11,663 bases of DNA, from contig JAZRVU010000115.1 in assembly GCA_045599305.1 (NCBI GenBank), positions 1 to 11,663 of the forward strand. The letters are read 5' to 3'. The stretch comes from SIG588 sp045599305. Its GTDB lineage: Bacteria > Bacillota > Clostridia > Oscillospirales > Acutalibacteraceae. Of this stretch, positions 6,187-11,663 are shown piece after piece (within the stretch, counting starts at the first letter, position 1; every line of letters starts with the position of its first letter). The notes below the pieces were generated by a model. It worked only from the letters and a program-made list of their open reading frames with translations. It searched no databases and was not told where the DNA came from. A program made the position numbers and the translations under genes.

Positions 6187-6441
6187 ATGCCCAACATCAA
6201 ATCGGCTAAGAAGCGCGTCAACGTGATCGCGACCAAAACGGCGATCAACAAGGCGAACCGTTCCGCTCTGAAGACCACGGTCAAGAAGGCAAACGTCGCG
6301 ATCGAGAACAATGCCGAAAACAAGGATGAAGCGGTGCGTCTGGCTGTCAAGAAGATCGACCAGGCAGTTGCCAAGGGGCTGCTGCACAAGAACACCGCGG
6401 CTCGCAAAAAATCCGCTCTCGCCAAAAAAGCCAACGCGTAA
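6187..6441 (+). CDS. rpsT: 30S ribosomal protein S20
   Basis: S20 binds 16S rRNA early in assembly of the small ribosomal subunit. The 84-aa, lysine- and alanine-rich product begins MPNIKSAKKR, the standard S20 N-terminus, and is helical throughout, ending KKSALAKKANA; the length is normal. The frame is open back to 6136, but AAGGAGGT at 6173-6180 lies 6 nt before the ATG at 6187, which also gives the conserved first residues. It has its own promoter and terminator and so is a one-gene transcript. rpsT next to gpr on the opposite strand is an arrangement I recall from other Clostridia. Confidence 0.97.
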   Translation: MPNIKSAKKRVNVIATKTAINKANRSALKTTVKKANVAIENNAENKDEAVRLAVKKIDQAVAKGLLHKNTAARKKSALAKKANA

Positions 6442-6457
6442 TGTATCGACAAGGCTC

Positions 6458-6491
6458 GCCCTTCGTGAAAACGAAGGGCTTTTGGTTTTTT
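6458..6491 (+). terminator. Intrinsic terminator of rpsT
   Basis: A perfect 9-bp stem (6458-6466 with 6471-6479) is closed by a GAAA tetraloop and followed by TTTTGGTTTTTT (6480-6491). This is a classic Rho-independent terminator 16 nt after the rpsT stop codon. It separates rpsT from spoVAE, so spoVAE needs its own promoter. Confidence 0.95.
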
Positions 6492-6495
6492 CGGG

Positions 6496-6524
6496 GAATA
6501 TTCCCGCCTCTTTGGCGCACACTA
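6496..6524 (+). promoter_or_regulatory. Sigma-G-like promoter for spoVAE
   Basis: GAATA (6496-6500), a 17-nt spacer and CACACTA (6518-6524) match the forespore consensus GHATR/CATWHTA at five of five and six of seven positions. The predicted start near 6531 lies 16 nt before the ATG. The layout is the same as the gpr promoter, including spacer length and the ACTA ending. spoVA operons are sigma-G-dependent in Bacillus. The -10 is embedded in a 7-bp inverted repeat (6511-6532). Confidence 0.68.
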
Positions 6525-6532
6525 CCGCCAAA
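6511..6532. repeat. Inverted repeat flanking the spoVAE -10 element
   Basis: TTTGGCG (6511-6517) and CGCCAAA (6526-6532) are perfect 7-bp complements separated by 8 nt that contain the predicted -10 CACACTA. The position suggests an operator, for example for a late forespore regulator, but the protein is unknown. A structural role in RNA is unlikely, because most of the dyad lies upstream of the predicted transcription start. Confidence 0.4.
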
Positions 6533-6546
6533 ACGAGGAAAGAGGG

Positions 6547-6918
6547 ATGGCAATGGACTGGTGGATGCTGGTCAAGGCTTTTCTGGTGGGCGGCGCGCTG
6601 TGCGTGATCGGGCAGTTGCTGATCGACCTGACCCGGCTCACGCCCGCGCGGATACTGGTGGCCTACGTGACGGCGGGGGTGTTGCTCACCGCACTGGGGG
6701 TATATGATCCGCTGGTGCAGTTTGCCGGTGCGGGCGCCACCGTGCCGCTCACCGGCTTCGGGTATTCGCTTGCCATGGGCGTGCGGGAGGCGGTGGCAAA
6801 GGACGGCGTGCTGGGTGTCGTCACCGGCGGGCTCACCGCCACGGCGGGCGGCGTGGCCACGGCGGTGTCGCTCGGTCTGCTCTGCGCGCTGCTCTCCCGC
6901 TCGAAGGATAAGTCATAA
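6547..6918 (+). CDS. spoVAE: Stage V sporulation protein AE (SpoVA channel subunit)
   Basis: SpoVA proteins form the inner-membrane route for dipicolinic acid uptake into the forespore and release at germination. The 123-aa product is almost wholly hydrophobic with about four membrane segments. It carries the family's most conserved stretches: AFLVGGALCVIGQLLIDLT near the N-terminus, LTPARILV, and the central AGAGATVPLTGFGYSLA. GAGG at 6535-6538 supports the ATG at 6547; the second ATG at 6553 has GAGGG 6 nt upstream and is an equally possible start. In most spore formers spoVAE follows spoVAC and spoVAD; here it is alone between the rpsT terminator and a glycosidase gene, with its own sigma-G-like promoter. 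Confidence 0.92.
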   Translation: MAMDWWMLVKAFLVGGALCVIGQLLIDLTRLTPARILVAYVTAGVLLTALGVYDPLVQFAGAGATVPLTGFGYSLAMGVREAVAKDGVLGVVTGGLTATAGGVATAVSLGLLCALLSRSKDKS

Positions 6919-6919
6919 T

Positions 6920-6947
6920 CACCAAAAAACGCTTTGAAAATTTGGTG
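6920..6947 (+). other. AT-rich hairpin after spoVAE
   Basis: CACCAAA (6920-6926) and TTTGGTG (6941-6947) are perfect 7-bp complements with a 14-nt loop, starting 2 nt after the spoVAE stop. There is no T-run behind it, so termination would be weak. It may be a 3'-end structure of the spoVAE transcript or an operator upstream of the beta-mannosidase promoter. The loop holds AAACGCTTT, the reverse complement of the core of the GH28 operator. Confidence 0.4.
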
Positions 6948-6958
6948 CATCTTCGCCT

Positions 6959-6986
6959 TTGCCGCCGCACGGATTTTTGTTACAAT
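6959..6986 (+). promoter_or_regulatory. Promoter for the GH2 gene
   Basis: TACAAT (6981-6986) with TGT before it forms an extended -10. TTGCCG (6959-6964), 16 nt upstream, is a modest -35. Transcription would start near 6993, leaving a leader of roughly 28 nt. Confidence 0.6.
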
Positions 6987-7020
6987 AAATGCAGTCTTTT
7001 GGCAAAAGGAGAGAGTATCC

Positions 7021-9540
7021 ATGAACGCACAAGAACTGAACGGCCGCTGGTCGCTGGCGCAGTATCCCTGCCTCGGCGGCCTGCCGGCCGACCTGTCCGC
7101 TCTGGGCGAGCCGATCCGCCGCCTGGAGGGCACCGTGCCCGGCGACGTGCACGCCGACTTGATGACGGCCGGCCTGCTTCGCGACCCGATGGTCGCCGAA
7201 CAGGCCAAAGACGCCCAATGGGTCACGGAATATGACTGGTGCTATACACGGGAATTCGAGGTGACGGCGCTCGAGCGCTTCTCGGAATTGGAATTCGACG
7301 GACTGGACACCTTTGCCGCCGTGTTTCTGAACGGCGTGAAGGTGGGCGAGGCGGCGAATATGCTCATTCCTCACCGCTTCCCCGTGGAGCAGGCGGTGAA
7401 GGTGGGACACAACACGCTGTCGGTCTATCTGCGGTCGGTGGCGGACGTGGCCGCCGGTCTGCCGACAGACGGCTACGGCGGGTGCTTCAACATCCAGCGC
7501 CTGTTCATGCGCAAGGCCCAGTGCCAGTTCGGCTGGGACTGGGCGCCCTATCTGCCCTCGGTGGGCATCTGGCAGGGGGTGCGGCTGGTCAGCCGTACCG
7601 GCCACCGCATCCGCTCCCATCGGTTCGAGACCCGGCTGGACGGCCGTGTGACCCTGTTCTTCGAGATCGACGCCCGCGGTGCTTTGTGGAGCGGCGACCC
7701 GCAGGAGCAGAAGCTCGTCCTCGCCGCCACCGATACGCCCGCATCCGAGCGCACCTACGGGATGCGCCTGTCGGTGACCGACGGCGACACGGTACATACC
7801 TATGAGCATACCTTTAAAGACTACAAGGACTTTTTCTCGTTCACAGTTCAGTCGCCGCGGCTGTGGTGGCCGCACGATATGGGCGATCAGCCGCTGTACG
7901 ACTACACGCTGACCTATGTGCAGGACGGCGTGGACAGCGACACGGTGACCGGCCGTTTCGCCATCCGTACGGTCGAGACGAACGAGGAACCGCGCGAGGG
8001 CGAGGCGGGCTTGAAATTCCAACTGCGGGTGAACGGTGAGCCGGTCTTTTTGAAGGGCGGCAACTGGGTGCCGCTCGATTGCTTCCCCGGCACGGTGGGG
8101 GAGGACCGCTACCGCCGGGCGCTCACCATGGCGCGGGAGGCAAATATCAACGCTTTCCGTGTGTGGGGCGGCGGCATCTATGAAAAAGATCGGTTTTATG
8201 ATATCTGCGACGAATTGGGCATCCTCATCTGGCAGGACTTCGCCTTTGCCTGCGCCGATCTGCCGGACGATTATCCCGGCCTGATGGATCAGATCGAGGA
8301 GGAACTGGAAACGGTGGTGCGGCGGCTCGCCAATCACCCCTGCATCGCCCTGTGGTGCGGCGGCAACGAGCACAACGGCTGCTTCGGCTATTTCCCCTGC
8401 AAGGGGCTCAAGCAGTTCCACTATCTCTTCCGCGGCATCGCCAACTCCAACGACCCCTCCCGTCCCTATGTGGAGAGCAGCCCCTTTGGCTACCATTTCA
8501 TGGGCGGCATCAGCCGCAGCGGCGATCAGCACACCGCCTCCTACAACTGCGGGAAGCTCGACTGGAACTACCGCCGCGGGCGGCTGCCGCTTTCTGCCTG
8601 CGGCATGGCGACCGAGATCGGCACCATGGGCTTCCCGCCGCTGCCCAGTCTGCGTCGGTATATCCCAAAAGAGGCGCAGACGGTGGACAGCGCGGTGATC
8701 GACGCCCACTTTGTCCGCAATCCCTACGATGCGTCCGGCAAGGGCTTCCTCGAAATGGAATACGATCTTGCCTGCGACCATTTCGGCACCCCGCGGGATT
8801 TCAAAGAGTTTGCCAAGATGTCCGCCTGTGCCCAGACGGAATATGTGAAGCTGGACATCGCCTTCCACCGCAGCCGCAAGACCAACTGCTCCGGCGCGCT
8901 TTTGTGGATGTATGACGACTGCTGGCCCTGCGGCACCTGGTCGGTCATCGACTATTATCTGGAGCCGAAAGCCGCCTACTATGCGGTGAAAGCGGCCTGC
9001 GCACCGGTGGCGGTGTGCATCACCAATCAGGGAGGCGGCCGCGGCGTGTGGGTGGTCAACGACACCCGCCGTCCCGTGACCGGCATGTTGACGGTGGGGC
9101 GCATGGACGTGAACGGCGGTTTGGCCTATTCCCGCGATATGTCCGTCACCGTCCCGGCAGAGACGTCGATGAAGATCTGCCCGCTGGATGAGGACGTCGC
9201 CCACAACGGCTTCGATTTCGCCCGCTTTGAAAGCGAGGCGGGCACGAGCCGCAGCATCTGGTTCCCTGAGGAGTGGCACGAGATCGAGTGGCCGCAGCCC
9301 GACCTTTCGTGGAAGGTCGTTGCGGCCGACGGCTGCCGCCTGACGGTGGAGTTCACCGCGAAAAAGTACGCCCGCTTCGTCCGCATCGGCGGACTGGGCG
9401 AGCGGGTGCGCTACAGCGACAACTATTTCGATCTGCTCCCCGGCGAGGTGAAGCAGGTGACGATCGAGACGCCCGCCCCGGCCGATCCCGCGGCGCTCGA
9501 GGTCGCCCACTGGCTCGACTGGCACGAGGATCGCCTGTAA
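7021..9540 (+). CDS. Glycoside hydrolase family 2, beta-mannosidase-like
   Basis: The 839-aa protein should remove beta-1,4-linked mannose from the non-reducing end of manno-oligosaccharides in the cytoplasm, as it has no signal peptide. The order is that of GH2 mannosidases: an N-terminal beta-sandwich with GDVHADL and FGWDWAPYLP (about 170-179), an immunoglobulin-like domain, a TIM barrel opening with GGNWVPLD (about 346-353) and WGGGIYEKDRFYDICDELGI, then C-terminal beta domains. The acid/base glutamate is in CGGNEHNG (E450) and the nucleophile in ATEIGTMGFPPLPS (E532). The FGWDW and FPPLPS signatures favour mannosidase over galactosidase or glucuronidase. AAAGGAG at 7005-7011 sets the start at 7021 although the frame is open to 6934. 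It is a single-gene unit with promoter and terminator; no mannan transporter is nearby. Confidence 0.88.
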   Translation: MNAQELNGRWSLAQYPCLGGLPADLSALGEPIRRLEGTVPGDVHADLMTAGLLRDPMVAEQAKDAQWVTEYDWCYTREFEVTALERFSELEFDGLDTFAAVFLNGVKVGEAANMLIPHRFPVEQAVKVGHNTLSVYLRSVADVAAGLPTDGYGGCFNIQRLFMRKAQCQFGWDWAPYLPSVGIWQGVRLVSRTGHRIRSHRFETRLDGRVTLFFEIDARGALWSGDPQEQKLVLAATDTPASERTYGMRLSVTDGDTVHTYEHTFKDYKDFFSFTVQSPRLWWPHDMGDQPLYDYTLTYVQDGVDSDTVTGRFAIRTVETNEEPREGEAGLKFQLRVNGEPVFLKGGNWVPLDCFPGTVGEDRYRRALTMAREANINAFRVWGGGIYEKDRFYDICDELGILIWQDFAFACADLPDDYPGLMDQIEEELETVVRRLANHPCIALWCGGNEHNGCFGYFPCKGLKQFHYLFRGIANSNDPSRPYVESSPFGYHFMGGISRSGDQHTASYNCGKLDWNYRRGRLPLSACGMATEIGTMGFPPLPSLRRYIPKEAQTVDSAVIDAHFVRNPYDASGKGFLEMEYDLACDHFGTPRDFKEFAKMSACAQTEYVKLDIAFHRSRKTNCSGALLWMYDDCWPCGTWSVIDYYLEPKAAYYAVKAACAPVAVCITNQGGGRGVWVVNDTRRPVTGMLTVGRMDVNGGLAYSRDMSVTVPAETSMKICPLDEDVAHNGFDFARFESEAGTSRSIWFPEEWHEIEWPQPDLSWKVVAADGCRLTVEFTAKKYARFVRIGGLGERVRYSDNYFDLLPGEVKQVTIETPAPADPAALEVAHWLDWHEDRL

Positions 9541-9557
9541 TACAGATATTTTTGCCG

Positions 9558-9595
9558 TTTTCCCTGCCGCCTTTCGGGGCGACAGGGAAAAATTT
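9558..9595 (+). terminator. Intrinsic terminator of the GH2 gene
   Basis: TTTTCCCTG (9558-9566) pairs with CAGGGAAAA (9583-9591). After one mismatch the stem continues with CGCC (9568-9571) against GGCG (9578-9581), closing on a 6-nt loop. A short T-run (TTTT) follows within 2 nt. The structure is strong, but the T-tract is brief. Confidence 0.75.
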
Positions 9596-9614
9596 TGCCC
9601 AAAAAATCGCAGAA

Positions 9615-9653
9615 ATGCAACAAAATAGGCAAATCCTGTTGCATTTTACAACA
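9615..9653. repeat. Overlapping operator-like dyads at the DUF6514-like gene promoter
   Basis: ATGCAACA (9615-9622) and TGTTGCAT (9637-9644) are perfect 8-bp inverted arms 14 nt apart, and the right arm covers the -35 hexamer. The TGTTG inside that arm also pairs with CAACA at 9649-9653 across 7 nt. The result is three alternating copies of one 5-mer around the -35, which looks like a repressor binding region. The binding protein is unknown. Confidence 0.5.
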
Positions 9654-9667
9654 AGATGTGGTATCCT
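9639..9667 (+). promoter_or_regulatory. Promoter for the DUF6514-like gene
   Basis: TTGCAT (9639-9644) and TATCCT (9662-9667) are 17 nt apart, with TGG before the -10 as an extended element. Transcription would start near 9674, leaving a leader of about 50 nt. The -35 lies inside the right arm of an 8-bp inverted repeat. Confidence 0.68.
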
Positions 9668-9722
9668 GTTAGAAAAAGAACCGATATATGGCGGATATGT
9701 GTGGTCAGAACGGAGGAACAAT

Positions 9723-9971
9723 ATGTGCAAGGTCAAACGATTCCGGGTGCGCCTGATAAAGAGCCGGGTGACGGTGGAGGGGCAGGAGGCAGACACCTTC
9801 GGCATCGAGATCACCGGCGAGGAGGGTTGCGCCTGTGTGGAGGATGTCACGCCCGACCGCGAAACGGCAGAGAGGCTGTGCGCGCTTTTCGCACGGGAGC
9901 GGTTGTCGCCGCTGCATCTGGCCGACGCGGTAGAGGATTTTCTGGGCGGCGCATTCGACCGGGAGGTGTGA
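9723..9971 (+). CDS. Small DUF6514-like protein of unknown function
   Basis: The 82-aa soluble protein has the pattern TFGIEITGE (25-33), VEDVTPD (about 39-45) and LSPLHLADAVEDFLGG near the C-terminus. This resembles the DUF6514 family found in Clostridia, recalled rather than searched. Function is unknown. The start at 9723 is supported by GGAGG at 9712-9716, 6 nt upstream, although the same frame is open far back into the GH2 gene. It has its own promoter with operator-like dyads and is a single-gene unit; the next gene has a separate promoter. No catalytic motif is apparent. Confidence 0.78.
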   Translation: MCKVKRFRVRLIKSRVTVEGQEADTFGIEITGEEGCACVEDVTPDRETAERLCALFARERLSPLHLADAVEDFLGGAFDREV

Positions 9972-9988
9972 ATTTTTGATTTGTACCA

Positions 9989-10017
9989 TTGCCAAAAGGA
10001 AAAATGTGTGGTAAAAT
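9989..10017 (+). promoter_or_regulatory. Promoter for the cyclophilin/nadE unit
   Basis: TTGCCA (9989-9994) and TAAAAT (10012-10017) are exactly 17 nt apart, and TGG precedes the -10 as an extended element. Transcription should begin near 10024, about 36 nt before the ATG at 10060. Confidence 0.78.
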
Positions 10018-10059
10018 AAACAGGATATCGAAAAGACATCCGGAAAGGAAAAGACGACA

Positions 10060-10629
10060 ATGAAAAGACTGACTGCGCTGCTGTTGGCGGCACTGCTTTT
10101 GCTCACCATGGCCGGCTGCGGCAAGACCGAGGGGATCGGTACCCGCGTGGCCGAGATCGCGATACAGGATTACGGCACCATCACGGTGGAATTGGACGGG
10201 GATACCGCCCCCATCACGGTGGCGAATTTCTGCAAACTGGCAGAGGACGGCTATTATGACGGTCTTACCTTCCACCGCATCATCGACGGGTTCATGATGC
10301 AGGGCGGTGCTCCCAAAGGGAACGGTACCGATAAGGCGGCGGAGATCAAGGGCGAGTTTTCCGCCAACGGCGTGAAGAACGATATCAGCCACGTGCGCGG
10401 GGTCATCTCCATGGCGCGCGCCACCCCCTATGACAGCGCCAGTTCGCAGTTCTTCATCGTGCAGTCGGACAGCCTCCATCTGGACGGGCAGTATGCCGCG
10501 TTCGGCCACGTGACCTCCGGCATGGAGATCGTGGACGCGATCTGCAGGGATACCCCGGTGCAGGACAATAACGGCACCGTGCTGCCGGCCGATCAGCCGG
10601 TCATCACGTCCGTCACCATCGTGAAATAA
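10060..10629 (+). CDS. Cyclophilin-type peptidyl-prolyl isomerase, lipoprotein
   Basis: The enzyme catalyses cis/trans isomerisation of proline peptide bonds. The 189-aa precursor has a lipoprotein signal peptide: basic MKR, a Leu/Ala-rich core and the lipobox MAGC with lipidated C20. The mature protein should therefore be anchored outside the membrane and help fold exported proteins. Cyclophilin landmarks are FHRIIDGFMMQGG (71-83) with catalytic R73, GVISMARA (114-121), SSQFFI (128-133) and HLDGQYAAFG (140-149). The tryptophan typical of cyclosporin-sensitive cyclophilins is absent from that last block. Translation starts after AAAGGA, 10 nt upstream. The stop codon is embedded in the nadE ribosome binding site, so the pair is probably one transcript. 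Confidence 0.93.
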   Translation: MKRLTALLLAALLLLTMAGCGKTEGIGTRVAEIAIQDYGTITVELDGDTAPITVANFCKLAEDGYYDGLTFHRIIDGFMMQGGAPKGNGTDKAAEIKGEFSANGVKNDISHVRGVISMARATPYDSASSQFFIVQSDSLHLDGQYAAFGHVTSGMEIVDAICRDTPVQDNNGTVLPADQPVITSVTIVK

Positions 10630-10641
10630 GGAGGTATCGCT

Positions 10642-11379
10642 ATGGCGTATACGTTTGATGCCGAGCGCGTCACGCGCGACTGCGTGGCGTGGATCAGGGA
10701 ATGGTTTGCGCAAAACGGCCCCGACTGCCGCGCCGTGGACGGTATTTCCGGCGGCAAGGACAGTTCGGTCACCGCGGCGCTGTGTGTCGCCGCGCTCGGC
10801 CGCGAGCGGGTGCTCGGTGTGCTGATGCCCTGCGGCGAGCAGGCGGATATCCAGTATGCCATCGACCTGTGCGACACGCTGGGGATCGAGCGCCGGGTGG
10901 TGAATGTGCAGGCGGCGGTGAACGGCGTACTGGACGCGCTGGGTGACCTGGCCGTCACCGAACAGACGCGGCAGAATCTGCCCCCCCGCATCCGGATGGC
11001 CACGCTCTATGCCGTGTCGCAGTCGAGCAACGGGCGGGTGGCCAACACCTGCAACCTGTCGGAGGACTGGGTGGGCTACTCCACCCGCTACGGCGACAGC
11101 GTGGGCGATTTCAGCCCCCTTTCGCGCCTGACGGTGCAGGAGGTGAAGGCGGTCGGCCGGGCGCTGGGCCTGCCGGAAAAATTTGTGGAAAAGCCCCCCA
11201 TCGACGGTCTGTGCGGCCTCACCGATGAGGACAAACTCGGCTTCACCTATGCCGAACTGGACGCCTATATCCGCGAGGGGATCGCCCCCGCGCCCGAAAA
11301 GCAGGAGCGCATCGACCGCCTGCACCGGCAGAATCTGTTCAAGCTGGCGCTGATGCCCTGCTTCCCCTACGGCGAATAA
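10642..11379 (+). CDS. nadE: NAD+ synthase, ammonia-dependent type
   Basis: The 245-aa protein would adenylate and amidate nicotinic acid adenine dinucleotide to NAD+, the last step of NAD synthesis. The N-type ATP pyrophosphatase loop SGGKDS is at 36-41, and the substrate region includes LPPRIRMATLYAVSQ, NTCNLSEDWVGYSTRYGDSVGDFSPL and KPPIDGL. There is no nitrilase domain, so ammonia must be the nitrogen donor or come from another protein. Relative to common NadE it has SGGKDS in place of SGGIDS-type and NTCNLSE in place of GTxNxSE, placing it in a divergent subfamily. AAGGAGGT (10628-10635), 6 nt before the ATG, overlaps the upstream stop codon. A different ATP-pyrophosphatase activity is possible but less likely. 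Confidence 0.88.
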   Translation: MAYTFDAERVTRDCVAWIREWFAQNGPDCRAVDGISGGKDSSVTAALCVAALGRERVLGVLMPCGEQADIQYAIDLCDTLGIERRVVNVQAAVNGVLDALGDLAVTEQTRQNLPPRIRMATLYAVSQSSNGRVANTCNLSEDWVGYSTRYGDSVGDFSPLSRLTVQEVKAVGRALGLPEKFVEKPPIDGLCGLTDEDKLGFTYAELDAYIREGIAPAPEKQERIDRLHRQNLFKLALMPCFPYGE

Positions 11380-11406
11380 TCAAAATCGAAAGGACCGTTT
11401 TCCATC

Positions 11407-11663
11407 ATGGCAAAAAAGCAGTTCAAAGCAGAATCCAAACGTCTTCTGGATATGATGATCCACTCCATCTACACCCACCGCGAGATCTTTCTGCGGGAGT
11501 TGATCTCCAACGCCAGCGACGCGATCGATAAACTCTATTACCAATCGCTTTCGGAGGACGTGACCGGCGTTTCCCGCGAGGATTTCGCCATCCGTCTCAC
11601 GCCGGACAAGGACTCCCGCACCCTCACCATTACCGATAACGGTATCGGTATGACCAAGGAGGA
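11407..11663 (+). CDS. htpG: Molecular chaperone HtpG (Hsp90), 5' part only
   Basis: HtpG is the bacterial Hsp90, an ATP-driven dimeric chaperone in the cytoplasm. Only the first 85 codons are present; the window ends inside the N-terminal ATPase domain. The GHKL signatures are clear: FLRELISNASDAIDKL (about 29-44), with the ATP/magnesium asparagine, and DNGIGM (about 77-82). The ATG at 11407 gives the standard start MAKKQFKAESKRLLDMM. AAAGGA at 11389-11394 is 12 nt upstream, a rather long spacing. It lies 27 nt after nadE with no terminator between them, so read-through is possible. Confidence 0.95.
   Translation, partial: MAKKQFKAESKRLLDMMIHSIYTHREIFLRELISNASDAIDKLYYQSLSEDVTGVSREDFAIRLTPDKDSRTLTITDNGIGMTKE

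Noticed and set aside
6494..6505. Palindrome GGGAATATTCCC at the spoVAE -35
   Set aside because: It is a perfect 12-bp palindrome, but it is simply centred on the GAATA -35 element and has no second copy. The -10 dyad is the better operator candidate.
6919..9525. 868-codon open frame antisense to the GH2 gene
   Set aside because: The plus-strand frame encodes a complete GH2 enzyme with both catalytic glutamates. The antisense frame is a codon-bias shadow with no motif.
9847..11325. 492-codon open frame antisense to the cyclophilin and nadE genes
   Set aside because: It crosses three confidently called plus-strand genes and their promoter and has no family features.

Overview
The window is about 11.7 kb of GC-rich chromosomal DNA that reads as an endospore-forming member of the Clostridia, most likely an Oscillospiraceae/Ruminococcaceae-type gut anaerobe. 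The evidence is the set of sporulation genes (gpr, spoIIP, a spoVA gene), strong AAGGAGG-type ribosome binding sites, a gpr/spoIIP/rpsT neighbourhood, and two cytoplasmic glycosidases for plant polysaccharide fragments. No tRNA, rRNA, CRISPR array, insertion sequence or phage gene was seen.

Layout. (1) 1-1370: a promoter with a LacI-family-like operator, then a cytoplasmic GH28 polygalacturonase-like enzyme. (2) 1371-2661: a large imperfect hairpin, then a translationally coupled msrA/sirtuin pair. (3) 6004 down to 2639 on the minus strand: gpr, spoIIP, a small membrane protein and an M23 metallopeptidase. The last three are packed with a 1-nt gap and a 4-nt overlap, and the M23 gene runs 23 bp into the sirtuin gene. 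(4) 6102-6491: rpsT (S20) with its own promoter and a textbook terminator, divergent from gpr. (5) 6496-6918: a stand-alone spoVAE. (6) 6958-9591: a GH2 beta-mannosidase-like gene with promoter and terminator. (7) 9615-11379: a small DUF6514-like gene with a dyad-rich promoter, then a cyclophilin lipoprotein and a divergent NAD synthase that are probably co-transcribed. (8) 11407 to the end: the 5' part of htpG.

The clearest theme is sporulation. Reading the gaps by eye gives a forespore (sigma-G-like) promoter in front of gpr and one in front of spoVAE with the same architecture (GAATA, 17 nt, then a -10 ending ACTA). A mother-cell (sigma-E-like) promoter lies in front of spoIIP (GCATATT, 14 nt, CATACCAA). 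The sigma-E promoter would also drive the small membrane protein and the M23 peptidase, putting the peptidase in the engulfment programme beside SpoIIP. That is the most interesting candidate system here. The other genes look like ordinary housekeeping and carbohydrate-utilisation functions; the only hint of novelty there is in their regulatory DNA. All functional calls come from recognising motifs by eye; no database search was possible.
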